DNA of 64,000 nt from Roseivivax halodurans JCM 10272 (GTDB taxonomy: Bacteria > Pseudomonadota > Alphaproteobacteria > Rhodobacterales > Rhodobacteraceae). Under the pieces are notes generated by a model. It saw only the letters and a list, made by a program, of their open reading frames with translations, made no database searches and was not told the DNA's origin. The stretch's first letter is position 1, and each line of letters starts with the position of its first letter. The stretch covers positions 124,001-188,000 of the forward strand of contig NZ_JALZ01000007.1 of NCBI RefSeq assembly GCF_000521785.1, in the 5' to 3' direction. Below are positions 28,566 to 37,482 of the stretch, piece after piece. Made by a program: the position numbers and the translations under genes.

Positions 28566-29734
28566 TCAACTGGATCTGGGCCGTGATCGTCCTCGCCGTG
28601 CTCTTCGGCCTCGCCTTCGTCTTCCGCGCCGCGGGCGCGGCGGCGACCGGCAACAAGCCATATTTTCGCGACATGCCCTTCGCGGTCGCGTTCGGCTACG
28701 TCTTCGCCGCGGCGGCAATCGCGGGCGGCGTATGGCTGTGGTTCGTGCCCGGAGCCGTCTTCTTCCGCTGGGCGGTGCAGTTCTTCGTCGCTGCCGCCAT
28801 CGCGGCCTTCATCTTCCGCCTCGCGGGCCGCAAGGTCGGCACCGAAGCGACGAAGAAAGCGTTCCGGCACATGCCGCTGACCGCGTCCTTCGGCCTGCTG
28901 ACAATCCTGATCTACGCGCTGATATCCGTGTTTGCCGGGCTGCTCGCCCCCTACGGCCAGTCGGAGGTCGTCGGTGCGGTGAACCTACTGCCCGGGGGCG
29001 ATGTCGCGAACGGAGGCGATCCCGCCCATCCGCTCGGCACCGACCAGATCGGGCGCGACCTGCTGTCCCGCCTGCTCTACGGCGCGCAGAACACCGTCGG
29101 CATCGCCTTCGCGACCACCTGCCTCGCCTTCTTCCTCGGCGGCTCCTTCGGGTTCCTCGCGGCGACGATCGGCGGCTGGTTCGACAACATCCTCAGCCGC
29201 ATCGTCGACGTGCTGATGGCGATCCCGTCGCTGATCTTCGCGCTTCTCCTGATGACCATCGCAAGCGCCTGGGCGGGCAGCCAGCAATGGCAGCTGACGC
29301 TCTACATGATTGTCATTATCGCGGTGATCGATTCGACCCGCGTCTTCCGGCTCGCCCGCGCGGTCGGGCAGAACATCGTCGTGATGGACTACATCGAGGC
29401 CGCGAAGCTGCGTGGCGAGGGCCTGCCCTACCTCATCTTCAAAGAGATCCTGCCCAACGCGACCGCGCCGCTTCTGGCCGAGTTCGGGCTGCGATTCTGC
29501 TTCGTCTTCCTGACCATCGCGGCCTTGTCCTTCCTTGGTGTCGGGATCCAGCCGCCGCTTGCCGACTGGGGCACCATGGTCCGCGACCTCGCGCAGTTCA
29601 TCAACTTCGCCGCCTTCTCGCCGCTCGCCGCCGCACTGCCGCTGATGGCGGCCGGGGCCATCGCGCTCCTGACCGTCGCGGTGAACTTCGTCGTGGACTG
29701 GATGCTGCAGCGCTCCTCTGGATTGAAGGAGTGA
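28562..29734 (+). CDS. Peptide-type ABC transporter permease (DppC-like, long N-terminus)
   Basis: The 390-residue protein has two or three extra N-terminal membrane segments (about residues 3-22, 45-65, 73-90) before the common DppC-like core. The core contains HPLGTDQIGRDLLSRLLYGAQ and the EAA loop YIEAAKLRGEGLPYLIFKEI. DppC proteins are usually about 290-300 residues, so the N-terminal extension is notable. Overlaps the preceding permease and lies 4 bases before the ATPase gene. Confidence 0.92.
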   Translation: MINWIWAVIVLAVLFGLAFVFRAAGAAATGNKPYFRDMPFAVAFGYVFAAAAIAGGVWLWFVPGAVFFRWAVQFFVAAAIAAFIFRLAGRKVGTEATKKAFRHMPLTASFGLLTILIYALISVFAGLLAPYGQSEVVGAVNLLPGGDVANGGDPAHPLGTDQIGRDLLSRLLYGAQNTVGIAFATTCLAFFLGGSFGFLAATIGGWFDNILSRIVDVLMAIPSLIFALLLMTIASAWAGSQQWQLTLYMIVIIAVIDSTRVFRLARAVGQNIVVMDYIEAAKLRGEGLPYLIFKEILPNATAPLLAEFGLRFCFVFLTIAALSFLGVGIQPPLADWGTMVRDLAQFINFAAFSPLAAALPLMAAGAIALLTVAVNFVVDWMLQRSSGLKE

Positions 29735-29738
29735 CCCG

Positions 29739-31388
29739 ATGACCGAACCGCTTCTGAAGATCCGCGGCCTCAAGCTCGAAGGCCAGAGCGACGAGACGTG
29801 GACGCAGATCGTCAACGGCGTGGACCTCGATCTCAAGCGCGGCGAGGTGCTCGGCCTCATCGGCGAGAGCGGCGCGGGCAAGTCGACGCTCGGCCTCGCT
29901 GCGATGGGCTTCACCCGGGACGGCGTGCGCATCTCGGGGGGGACGGTAGAGTTCGACGGGATCGACCTCGTCAATTCCCGCATGAGCGTCAAGCGCGGGC
30001 TGCTCGGCAAGCGCATCGCCTATGTCGCCCAATCGGCTGCAGCGAGCTTCAATCCCGCGCACAAGCTGATCGAGCAGCACACCGAGGCCCCGGTGCGGCA
30101 CCACGAGATGACGAAGAAGGAAAGCGAGGAGGACGCGATCCGCCTCTACGAGCGCTTGCGCCTTCCAAACCCCGAGGAAATCGGGTTCCGCTATCCGCAC
30201 CAGGTCTCGGGCGGCCAGCTGCAGCGCGCCATGGTAGCGATGGCGATGTCATGCCGCCCCGACCTCATCATCTTCGACGAGCCGACCACCGCGCTCGACG
30301 TCACGACGCAGATCGAGGTTCTGGCCGCGATCCGCGACATCGTCGACCAGTTCGACACCGCGGCGATCTACATCACGCACGATCTCGCGGTCGTCGCCCA
30401 GATGGCCGACCGCATAAAGGTCCTGTTCCGCGGCGACGAGGTCGAGGAAGCCGACACCCGCACCATGCTGAGCGAGCCCAGGGAGGACTACACGAAGTCT
30501 CTCTGGGCCGTGCGCAGCTTCGAACGCCCGGCGAAACCCGCCCCGGCGACCGATGCGATGCCGGTGATCTCTGTGCAGGGCATCGACGCCGCCTACGGTA
30601 CCGCCAAGGTGCTGAGCGATGTCAGCTTCGACATCCACGAGGGCCGCACCGTCGCGGTCGTGGGCGAGAGCGGGTCGGGCAAGTCGACCACTGCGAGGTG
30701 CATCACCGGCCTGCTGCCGCCGAAGACGGGCGTGATCCAGCTCGACGGAGAGGATCTTCCACTCGACTACCGCAAGCGGTCAAAGGAGCAGCTGCGGCAG
30801 ATCCAGATGATCTACCAGATGGCCGACACGGCGCTCAATCCGCGCAAGACGATCGGAGAGATCATCGGCCGGCCGATCGAGTTCTACATGGGTGTCTCAG
30901 GCCGCGAGAAACGCAAGCGCGTCGAGCGAATCCTCGAAGAGGTCGAGCTGCCACCCGGCCAGTATCTCCACCGTCTGCCCTCGGAGTTGTCCGGCGGGCA
31001 GAAGCAGCGCATCGGGATTGCGCGAGCCCTCGCGGCCGAGCCCAAGTTCATCATCTGCGACGAGGTGACCTCCGCGCTCGATCAACTTGTCGCGGAAAGC
31101 ATCCTCAAGCTGCTGGCACGGTTACAGGACGAGCGGAAACTGTCATATATGTTCATTACACACGATCTGGCGACGGTCCGCGCGATCGCGGACGAGGTGG
31201 TGGTCATGAAGGACGGTGAAGTGGTCGAACAGGGTGACAAGCGCGAGATGTTCCGCCCCCCGCACCATCCCTATACCGACCTGCTGCTCAGCTCGGTGCC
31301 CGAGATGGATCCGGACTGGCTCACCCGCCTGCTCGAGGAACGCGGCCGCGACAATATCGGCGACGCCTCGACCGGGCGGGCATCTTGA
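29739..31388 (+). CDS. Fused double ATPase of the peptide-type ABC importer (DppD-DppF-like)
   Basis: The 549-residue protein contains two ATPase domains. The first has Walker A GESGAGKST and signature VSGGQLQRAMVA. The second has Walker A GESGSGKST, signature LSGGQKQRIGIA and C-terminal PPHHPYTDLLLSSVP, typical of the oligopeptide family. Fusion of the D and F subunits gives one protein for both nucleotide sites. AAGGAG lies before ATG 29739. A perfect hairpin follows the gene, before the binding-protein gene. Confidence 0.94.
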   Translation: MTEPLLKIRGLKLEGQSDETWTQIVNGVDLDLKRGEVLGLIGESGAGKSTLGLAAMGFTRDGVRISGGTVEFDGIDLVNSRMSVKRGLLGKRIAYVAQSAAASFNPAHKLIEQHTEAPVRHHEMTKKESEEDAIRLYERLRLPNPEEIGFRYPHQVSGGQLQRAMVAMAMSCRPDLIIFDEPTTALDVTTQIEVLAAIRDIVDQFDTAAIYITHDLAVVAQMADRIKVLFRGDEVEEADTRTMLSEPREDYTKSLWAVRSFERPAKPAPATDAMPVISVQGIDAAYGTAKVLSDVSFDIHEGRTVAVVGESGSGKSTTARCITGLLPPKTGVIQLDGEDLPLDYRKRSKEQLRQIQMIYQMADTALNPRKTIGEIIGRPIEFYMGVSGREKRKRVERILEEVELPPGQYLHRLPSELSGGQKQRIGIARALAAEPKFIICDEVTSALDQLVAESILKLLARLQDERKLSYMFITHDLATVRAIADEVVVMKDGEVVEQGDKREMFRPPHHPYTDLLLSSVPEMDPDWLTRLLEERGRDNIGDASTGRAS

Positions 31389-31392
31389 TTCT

Positions 31393-31412
31393 GCGCCCCG
31401 TCCTCGGGGCGC
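31393..31412 (+). other. Intercistronic hairpin between importer ATPase and binding-protein genes
   Basis: GCGCCCCG-TCCT-CGGGGCGC is a perfect 8-bp stem with a 4-base loop, 5 bases after the ATPase stop and 50 bases before the binding-protein start. No T-run follows. Such hairpins often stabilise or partly end transcripts so that the binding protein is made in excess; that role here is inferred. Confidence 0.5.
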
Positions 31413-31461
31413 CACCAATCGCGGGCACGTCCCGCACAAGAACGACAAGGGAGACGTCACG

Positions 31462-33015
31462 ATGACTTCGATTTCCAGACGCAGTCTTTTGCGCACCGGC
31501 GCCGCCGCCGGTGTGCTCGCTGCCACCGGCCTGCCCATCCGCGCGCAAGAAGCCAAGCGGGGCGGCCGCCTCGTCGTGGGCCTCTCGGGCGCGAACACCT
31601 CCGACAACTGGGACGGCCGGACCCATTCCGACATCTTCATGACCTCGTCCGGACAGGGCGCGGTCTTCGACAGCCTGACCGAGGTCGCCGCCGACGGAAG
31701 CCTCGTGGGCGAGCTTGCGACCGACTGGGAAGCCTCCGAGGACGCGAAGACCTGGACCTTCAACCTTCGCAAGGGCGTGACCTTCCACAACGGCAAGAAA
31801 TTCGGCGCGGATGACGTGATCGAATCGCTGCAGCTGCACGTCGCCGAAGGTTCGAAGTCGAGCGCCGCGCCGCTCGTCTCTCCGATCACCGAAATGAAGA
31901 AGCTCGGCGAGCATCAGGTGCAGTTCGTGCTTGCCGAGGGCAATGCCGACTTCCCGTACCTGATGTCCGACTACCACCTGCTCATATATCCTGCGGGCCA
32001 GATCGAAGAGGCCATCGCACAGGGCATCGGTACCGGTCTCTACAGGAACGTCAGCTTCGATCCCGGCGTGCGCTGGGTCGGGCAGCGCGTCGAGTCGCAC
32101 TACAAGGACGGACAGGCGGGCTGGTTCGACGAGATCGAGTTCATCGCGATCAACGACAATACCGCCCGGATGAACGCCCTCCTCACGGGACAGGTCGACG
32201 CGATCAACCGCATCGACTTCAAGACCGAGAGCCTGCTCAAGGCGAACCCGGCGATCCGTATCCAGGAAGTGCCGGGCAACCAGCACTACACCTTCCCGAT
32301 GCTGACCAACATCGCCCCGTTCGACGACGTGAACGTGCGTCGCGCTCTGAAGCACGGGATCAATCGCGAAGAATTGGTGCAGAAGATCCTGTTCGGTCAC
32401 GGCAAGGTCGCGGCGGACAGCCCGATCGGCGCGGCAAACCAGTACATGGCCGACCTCGACCCGATCCCCTACGATCCAGATAAGGCGAAATTCTACCTGA
32501 AGGAAGCCGGGCTGGACTCGCTGAGCGTCGATCTATCGGCATCCTCGGCCGCCTTCGAGGGCGCGGTGGACGCGGCCCAGCTCTACCAGGCCTCGGCGGC
32601 CCCGGCGGGCATCGACATCAACGTCGTTCAGGAGCCGGCGGACGGCTACTGGTCCAACGTCTGGATCAAGAAGCCGTGGTGCGCCAGCTACTGGTCCGGC
32701 CGCGCCACCGAGGACTGGATGTTCTCCTCGGCCTACCAGGAAGGCGTCGCGTGGAACGACAGCCAGTGGGGCACCGATGACAGCGAGCGGTTCCAGAACC
32801 TCCTGGTGGAGGCGCGCGCGACGCTTGATCCGTCCAAGCGGCGCGAGATGTATGGCGAGATGCAGCAGATCCTGCGCGACGACGGCGGCGTGATCATCCC
32901 GATGTTCGCCAACTGGGTGCAGGCGGTTTCGAACAAGGTCGCGACGCCCGACACCATCGGCAATCTCTGGCAGATGGACAACGCGCGCCATGCCGAGCGC
33001 TGGTGGATGGCCTGA
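31462..33015 (+). CDS. Peptide-type ABC transporter substrate-binding protein (SBP family 5)
   Basis: The 517-residue periplasmic protein has a twin-arginine-like signal (ISRRSLLRTGAAAGVLAATG, cleavage after about IRA). The SBP-5 markers are GSLVGELATDWEASEDAKTW and FNLRKGVTFHNGKKFGADDV, followed by the family 5 lobes. It captures the substrate for the upstream permeases and fused ATPase. AAGGGAGACG precedes ATG 31462. Being last in the operon and followed by a good terminator is typical for a separately dosed binding protein. Exact ligand unknown. Confidence 0.93.
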   Translation: MTSISRRSLLRTGAAAGVLAATGLPIRAQEAKRGGRLVVGLSGANTSDNWDGRTHSDIFMTSSGQGAVFDSLTEVAADGSLVGELATDWEASEDAKTWTFNLRKGVTFHNGKKFGADDVIESLQLHVAEGSKSSAAPLVSPITEMKKLGEHQVQFVLAEGNADFPYLMSDYHLLIYPAGQIEEAIAQGIGTGLYRNVSFDPGVRWVGQRVESHYKDGQAGWFDEIEFIAINDNTARMNALLTGQVDAINRIDFKTESLLKANPAIRIQEVPGNQHYTFPMLTNIAPFDDVNVRRALKHGINREELVQKILFGHGKVAADSPIGAANQYMADLDPIPYDPDKAKFYLKEAGLDSLSVDLSASSAAFEGAVDAAQLYQASAAPAGIDINVVQEPADGYWSNVWIKKPWCASYWSGRATEDWMFSSAYQEGVAWNDSQWGTDDSERFQNLLVEARATLDPSKRREMYGEMQQILRDDGGVIIPMFANWVQAVSNKVATPDTIGNLWQMDNARHAERWWMA

Positions 33016-33040
33016 TCGCCACCAGCCTGTCCAGACACGA

Positions 33041-33077
33041 GGAAACGCCCCGCATCACGCGGGGCGTTTTCTGTTTC
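33041..33077 (+). terminator. Rho-independent terminator after the peptide importer operon
   Basis: GAAACGCCCCGC-ATCAC-GCGGGGCGTTTTC is a stem of about 12 pairs followed by TTTT and a T-rich tail on the + strand. It ends the importer operon and lies just before the convergent haloperoxidase stop at 33086. Confidence 0.8.
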
Positions 33078-33085
33078 GAGACCGG

Positions 33086-35128
33086 TCAGTGCACCTTGGC
33101 GAGCGAGCCGTCGCTGCAGATCCTGATCTCGTGAACGATCTCGTCCGGCTGGATCGCGGATTGCGTGCCGTCCGGCCCGTTGAGCAGTACCGCCGGAATT
33201 GTGCGCGGCACGAAGAGCGGCACCGTCATCTCGACCTGCTCGCCCGGATCGTAGCAGCACATCTGCTCGCGCAGGATACCGATCGTGATCGCCTCGCCCA
33301 GAAGGACCGATTCGATATAATCGGTGAAGTAGTGCACGCCCGCGATGTTGCGCGAGTTCGAGATGTTCCAGGCAAGCTTGTTGAGCTCACCCACGATCGA
33401 CAATCCGCCATGCACGTTCAGGGCCTTCAGGGTCGCTCCGCTGTCGTGGGCATCCGAGCCGACCGGCACGTAGGCCTGCCGGATGTCCGCGTTGGCGGCG
33501 TTCGGATCCACGAAGAGCGTCCTGTCGCCCTTGGGACCCATGTCGAAGAACGCCTTCAGCATCGTGGTGCAGGCACCCGCCACCGTGGCGTGTCCCGCCC
33601 CGTAGGCGGGGTGCATCGGCGAGCCCTCGGGGAACGCCATCGGCAGAAGCCAGCTCGACGGGGCATGAGGCCCGTTCGCTTTCGCGTTGTGCTGGCGGAT
33701 CTCGGACAGGATCTCGTAGAGCGCGGGCTCCCTCGGAGCCTGGTCAGTGGGGTGGGTGTAGGGCGCGATGGTGGAGGCGAGAATATCCCGCGCGTCCATT
33801 TCGAGCGGGTTCGCATCGTCGTAGGGCGTGTTCTGCCCGCTCGGATCGTATCCCGACAGCACCGTGTGGAAGCGCGCCGCCAGCAGTTCGGGCCGGCCCC
33901 GTCGATGGACCGTGAACTTGGCCGCTCGAACCGCGCGCAGCGCCCGGCTCGATGCCTCGGTCACCAGCGTCAGCAGGTGAGGGCCCCCGAAGACGGCGAA
34001 CGGCACCTGGTTGCCGCCGAACTGGCGCGTGGCGTTGCCGTGATACGGAATGCCCTTGTCGGTCGCCGCTCCCTCGGAGAGCAGGATGAGCGCCGCGTTG
34101 AAATACGCCTGGTAGAGCTGGTCGTCATGCACGTAGGTCGCCATGTCGCGAAGCGTGAGCATCGGACGCCGCGCATCGGTGAACTCGCCTCCGCCACCCT
34201 GATAAAGCGCGCCGCGCGCGTTGTACGCGTTCTGGACGTCCAGCCAGTCGTTCCAGTTCTGCATGTAGTCGACATGCGGATGCGCCACGCGCACGTCCTG
34301 GGAGATGGCCTGGTTGCCATAGGTGATGTACCCGCTGCCACGGCCTTCGCCGGTGCTGCTGCCGACGACCATGAACTGCGACAGGAACGGACCGTCTGCG
34401 GTGCCCTCGCCGATCCCGCGGAAGAGCGTCGCCGGGGTCGGGCCTTCGTTGAAACGACGGCGGCCGCGCAACTCGCTGTCCGTGACGTCGCTCGCCTCGG
34501 GCTGGCCAGCGAACCATCGCATCTGCGACAGGCGCGAGGCGGCGTCTTCGACGGCCTGTTTGCACTGATTGGCGAAGGGATCATCGAGCTTGTCGACGAG
34601 ATCCTGAGCCATGAAGGCGGCGACCGGCCAATCCCGGCACAGCGCCATCTGGTAGATCTCCGCCATCTCGGCAGCGAGTTCCGCGCTCCCGGCGGCCGGA
34701 GCCGCAGGGATGCCGATCGCCTGCGGATCGGGGCCCATGAGGGTGTAGGCATGACCACCCGTCGGGCTCTCCCACCTGCGGTAATGCGCGCCGAGCCCTG
34801 CCGGTGGCGTCGTCTTCCAGCCGGTCTGGTTCAGCGGCGCCTGCTGGAAGACGGTTGGATCTGCAGCTTCGGTCCCCGCCGCGAAGGCGGTGAACGCCGC
34901 GGGATCCTCGACGATCCCCTGATCGCTGTGCCGGAGCCCCTTCGTGAAACTGAAGAGATACGGGGAAACCTCGTCACCGTTCTTGTCGGGCGACGCGAAT
35001 TCGACGGTAAGCGCGAGCGCGCGTGCCTTGTCCCGGCGCGTGATCGCTTCCATCCGGCGCTGATCGGGAGCGGTTATCGGGCTGGCCGTCACGCTGGACG
35101 TAGCATGAGTCTTGGTGGATTGGGGCAT
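33086..35128 (-). CDS. Vanadium-dependent haloperoxidase
   Basis: The enzyme oxidises halides with hydrogen peroxide to hypohalous acid. The 680-residue protein carries the vanadate site in order: K404 and R412 in KFTVHRRGRP, H513 in HPAYGAGHA (general acid/base), R593 and H599 in SRNIAGVHYFTD. H599 should bind vanadium directly. The PSGH motif reads GAGH here, as I recall for the algal/cyanobacterial bromoperoxidase group. No signal peptide is seen, so it may act inside the cell. GGAGGG precedes the ATG. Its own promoter is likely; it follows the hslU terminator and is not in an operon. Confidence 0.92.
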   Translation of the reverse strand: MPQSTKTHATSSVTASPITAPDQRRMEAITRRDKARALALTVEFASPDKNGDEVSPYLFSFTKGLRHSDQGIVEDPAAFTAFAAGTEAADPTVFQQAPLNQTGWKTTPPAGLGAHYRRWESPTGGHAYTLMGPDPQAIGIPAAPAAGSAELAAEMAEIYQMALCRDWPVAAFMAQDLVDKLDDPFANQCKQAVEDAASRLSQMRWFAGQPEASDVTDSELRGRRRFNEGPTPATLFRGIGEGTADGPFLSQFMVVGSSTGEGRGSGYITYGNQAISQDVRVAHPHVDYMQNWNDWLDVQNAYNARGALYQGGGGEFTDARRPMLTLRDMATYVHDDQLYQAYFNAALILLSEGAATDKGIPYHGNATRQFGGNQVPFAVFGGPHLLTLVTEASSRALRAVRAAKFTVHRRGRPELLAARFHTVLSGYDPSGQNTPYDDANPLEMDARDILASTIAPYTHPTDQAPREPALYEILSEIRQHNAKANGPHAPSSWLLPMAFPEGSPMHPAYGAGHATVAGACTTMLKAFFDMGPKGDRTLFVDPNAANADIRQAYVPVGSDAHDSGATLKALNVHGGLSIVGELNKLAWNISNSRNIAGVHYFTDYIESVLLGEAITIGILREQMCCYDPGEQVEMTVPLFVPRTIPAVLLNGPDGTQSAIQPDEIVHEIRICSDGSLAKVH

Positions 35129-35183
35129 AGAAAGCCCTCCTCGAAATGAAGTCTGTTAAAAAGGTCTTGGGGTAGTCCGGAAA

Positions 35184-35212
35184 ATCTGACGCACGGTAGA
35201 CATGCGCGTCAA
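35184..35212 (-). promoter_or_regulatory. Candidate promoter for the haloperoxidase gene
   Basis: On the minus strand, TTGACG (35212-35207), a 17-base spacer and TCAGAT (35189-35184) fit a sigma-70 pattern with a strong -35 and a weak -10. It sits between the hslU terminator and the haloperoxidase start. Confidence 0.35.
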
Positions 35213-35271
35213 GCATGTAATACCACCATTGCGGGAGGCGGGAAACCTATCAGAAACGGTCGGTCCGGACG

Positions 35272-35303
35272 AAAAAGGCCGGCCCGGAGCACCGGACCGG
35301 CCC
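35272..35303 (-). terminator. Rho-independent terminator after hslU
   Basis: Read on the minus strand, GGCCGGTCCGG-TGCT-CCGGGCCGGCC is an 11-pair stem with one G-T wobble, followed directly by TTTTT. It ends the hslVU transcript and separates it from the haloperoxidase gene. Confidence 0.85.
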
Positions 35304-35327
35304 GAAAGCCTGAAGCTGCCACTGAGA

Positions 35328-36635
35328 TCAGAGCACGTAGCGGCTCAGATCGGTGGAACGCGACAGGTCGCCAAGGTGCTTTTCGACGAAGGCGTCGTCG
35401 ACCGTGACGCTCTCGCCCGCCTTGTCGGGGGCGACGAAGGACAGCTCCTCGAAGACGCGCTCCATGACGGTGTAGAGCCGCCGCGCGCCGATGTTCTCGA
35501 CCGAGGCATTGACCTCCGCCGCGATCCGCGCGAGCGCCTTGATGCCGTCCTCCGTGAAGTCGACGGTGACCTCCTCGGTCGCCATCAGGGCGGTATACTG
35601 GCGGGTGAGCGCGTTGTCGGTCTCGGTCAGGATGCGCACGAAATCCTCTTCGGTCAGATCGCGCAGGTTCACCCGGATCGGCAGTCGGCCCTGCAATTCC
35701 GGCAAGAGATCCGAGGGCTTGGCGATATGGAAGGCGCCCGACGCGATGAAGAGGATGTGGTCGGTCTTGACCGGCCCGTGCTTGGTGCTGACGGTCGTGC
35801 CCTCGATCAGGGGCAAGAGGTCCCGCTGCACACCCTCGCGGCTGACATCGCCGCCGCGCGCGTCGGACATCGCGCAGACCTTGTCGATCTCGTCGATAAA
35901 GACGATCCCGTTTTGCTCCACGTTCTCGAGCGCCGCGGCCTTCACGGTCTCGTCGTCGAGGAGCTTGTCCGCCTCTTCCTGGATCAGCGTCTCGTAGCTC
36001 TCGGCGACGGACATGCGCTTGCGCGTGGTGCGCCCTCCGAAGGCCTTGCCGAAGATGTCACCGAGGTTCATGCCGCCCATGCCCTGGCCAGGCTGGCCCG
36101 GAACCTCCATCATCGGGAAGGGCGAGGCGGTCTCCTTGACGTCGAGGTCGATCATCGTGTCGTCGAGCTCGCCCGACTTCAGCTTCTTGCGGAACATCTC
36201 GCGGGTCGATTCGCGCGCATCCTCGCCGGCGATGGCGGCGATGACGCGGTCCTCGGCGGCCTGATGGGCGCCGGCCTTCACCTCCTCGCGCATCCGCTCG
36301 CGAGTTATGGCGATCGCCGCGTCCATGAGATCGCGAACGATCTGCTCGACGTCACGGCCGACATAGCCGACCTCGGTGAACTTCGTCGCCTCGACCTTGG
36401 TAAAGGGCGCATGGGCGAGCTTGGCGAGGCGCCGGCTGATCTCGGTCTTGCCGACGCCGGTGGGGCCGATCATCAGGATGTTCTTCGGGTAGACTTCGTC
36501 TCGGATGTCGTCCGACAGCTGCTTGCGCCGCCAGCGGTTGCGCAGGGCGACGGCCACGGCACGCTTGGCATCCTTCTGCCCGATGATGAAACGGTCGAGC
36601 TCGGAGACGATCTCGCGCGGTGTGAGGTCGGTCAT
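35328..36635 (-). CDS. hslU: ATP-dependent protease ATPase subunit HslU
   Basis: HslU is the AAA+ unfoldase ring that feeds substrates to HslV in the cytoplasm. The 435-residue protein has Walker [10 protein letters not shown] near residue 57, Walker [11 protein letters not shown], an inserted I domain (about 130-230) and a C-terminal tail ending SRYVL, which docks into HslV. AAGGAA lies before ATG 36635. It follows hslV by 74 bases on the same strand, in the usual hslV-hslU order. Confidence 0.97.
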   Translation of the reverse strand: MTDLTPREIVSELDRFIIGQKDAKRAVAVALRNRWRRKQLSDDIRDEVYPKNILMIGPTGVGKTEISRRLAKLAHAPFTKVEATKFTEVGYVGRDVEQIVRDLMDAAIAITRERMREEVKAGAHQAAEDRVIAAIAGEDARESTREMFRKKLKSGELDDTMIDLDVKETASPFPMMEVPGQPGQGMGGMNLGDIFGKAFGGRTTRKRMSVAESYETLIQEEADKLLDDETVKAAALENVEQNGIVFIDEIDKVCAMSDARGGDVSREGVQRDLLPLIEGTTVSTKHGPVKTDHILFIASGAFHIAKPSDLLPELQGRLPIRVNLRDLTEEDFVRILTETDNALTRQYTALMATEEVTVDFTEDGIKALARIAAEVNASVENIGARRLYTVMERVFEELSFVAPDKAGESVTVDDAFVEKHLGDLSRSTDLSRYVL

Positions 36636-36709
36636 CTTGGGGTTCCTTGGTTCTCGGTCGTGTTCGGCACGCCCCGTTGCGGGCGGTGCCGCAGGTTCTG
36701 CGCGGCGCC

Positions 36710-37267
36710 TCAGGCGTCGAGCGCCTCGACCGTCAGGTTTCCGTTGGTGAAGACGCAGATCTCCGAAGCGATCGCCATCGCGCGGCGGGCAATGGCCTCG
36801 GCGTCCATGTCGCTGTCGACGAGCGCCCTTGCGGCCGCCAGCGCGTAATTGCCACCTGATCCGATCGCGGCGACGCCGTCTTCGGGCTCCAGCACGTCGC
36901 CCGCACCGGTCACGACATAGAGCTGCGATCCGTCGGTCACGATCAGCATCGCCTCTAGCTTCTGCAGGTACTTGTCCGTGCGCCAATCCTTGGCGAGCTC
37001 GACGCAGGCGCGCTGCAACTGGCCGGGGGTGGCCTCGAGCTTCGACTCGAGCCGTTCGAGCAGGGCGAAGGCGTCCGCGGTCGATCCCGCAAAGCCCGCG
37101 ACCACGTCGGAGCCGCCTGGCGACAGGCGCCGCACCTTGCGCGCCGATCCCTTGATGACGGTGTTGCCGAGGCTGACCTGCCCGTCGCCCGCGACGACCA
37201 CGCGGCCGCCCTTGCGCACGCCGATGATCGTGGTGCCGTGCCAGCCGGGGAATGTCTCGTCTGCCAT
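36710..37267 (-). CDS. hslV: ATP-dependent protease peptidase subunit HslV
   Basis: HslV is the proteasome-like threonine peptidase partner of HslU. The 185-residue protein has the [16 protein letters not shown] start, where a Thr after HG becomes the N-terminal nucleophile on processing. [14 protein letters not shown], and the [14 protein letters not shown] motif near residue 135, are also typical. Start ATG 37267 has an AGGA upstream. First of the hslVU operon, divergent from a glycosyltransferase gene with about 215 bases between. Confidence 0.96.
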   Translation of the reverse strand: MADETFPGWHGTTIIGVRKGGRVVVAGDGQVSLGNTVIKGSARKVRRLSPGGSDVVAGFAGSTADAFALLERLESKLEATPGQLQRACVELAKDWRTDKYLQKLEAMLIVTDGSQLYVVTGAGDVLEPEDGVAAIGSGGNYALAAARALVDSDMDAEAIARRAMAIASEICVFTNGNLTVEALDA

Positions 37268-37482
37268 CTGGTCCTTCCTTCTGTCTGGCGCCGCATATGG
37301 GGGCTGGACAGCAGAGGGGCAAGCCGCTCGGCGGATCGACACGGAATTGCACCTGCGGGATTTGCGCCACACGCGCGAGGCTGCGGTTCACTGCACATGT
37401 GGCCAAGACATGCAGAATCGTGAACGCTCGTCGGCAGCTGGGGAAGCTGCACAATCGGATTCACGAAGAGCAGGCGGTGGTC

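Noticed and set aside
36635-37454. Fusion of hslU with an upstream open frame reaching 37454
   Set aside because: The upstream part is out of frame with hslV on the same strand and shows no domain; AAGGAA before ATG 36635 marks the hslU start.
37268-37482. Extra gene or N-terminal extension of the glycosyltransferase upstream of 37483
   Set aside because: The frame is open, but the peptide is cysteine- and arginine-rich without family likeness, and it runs into hslV on the other strand.
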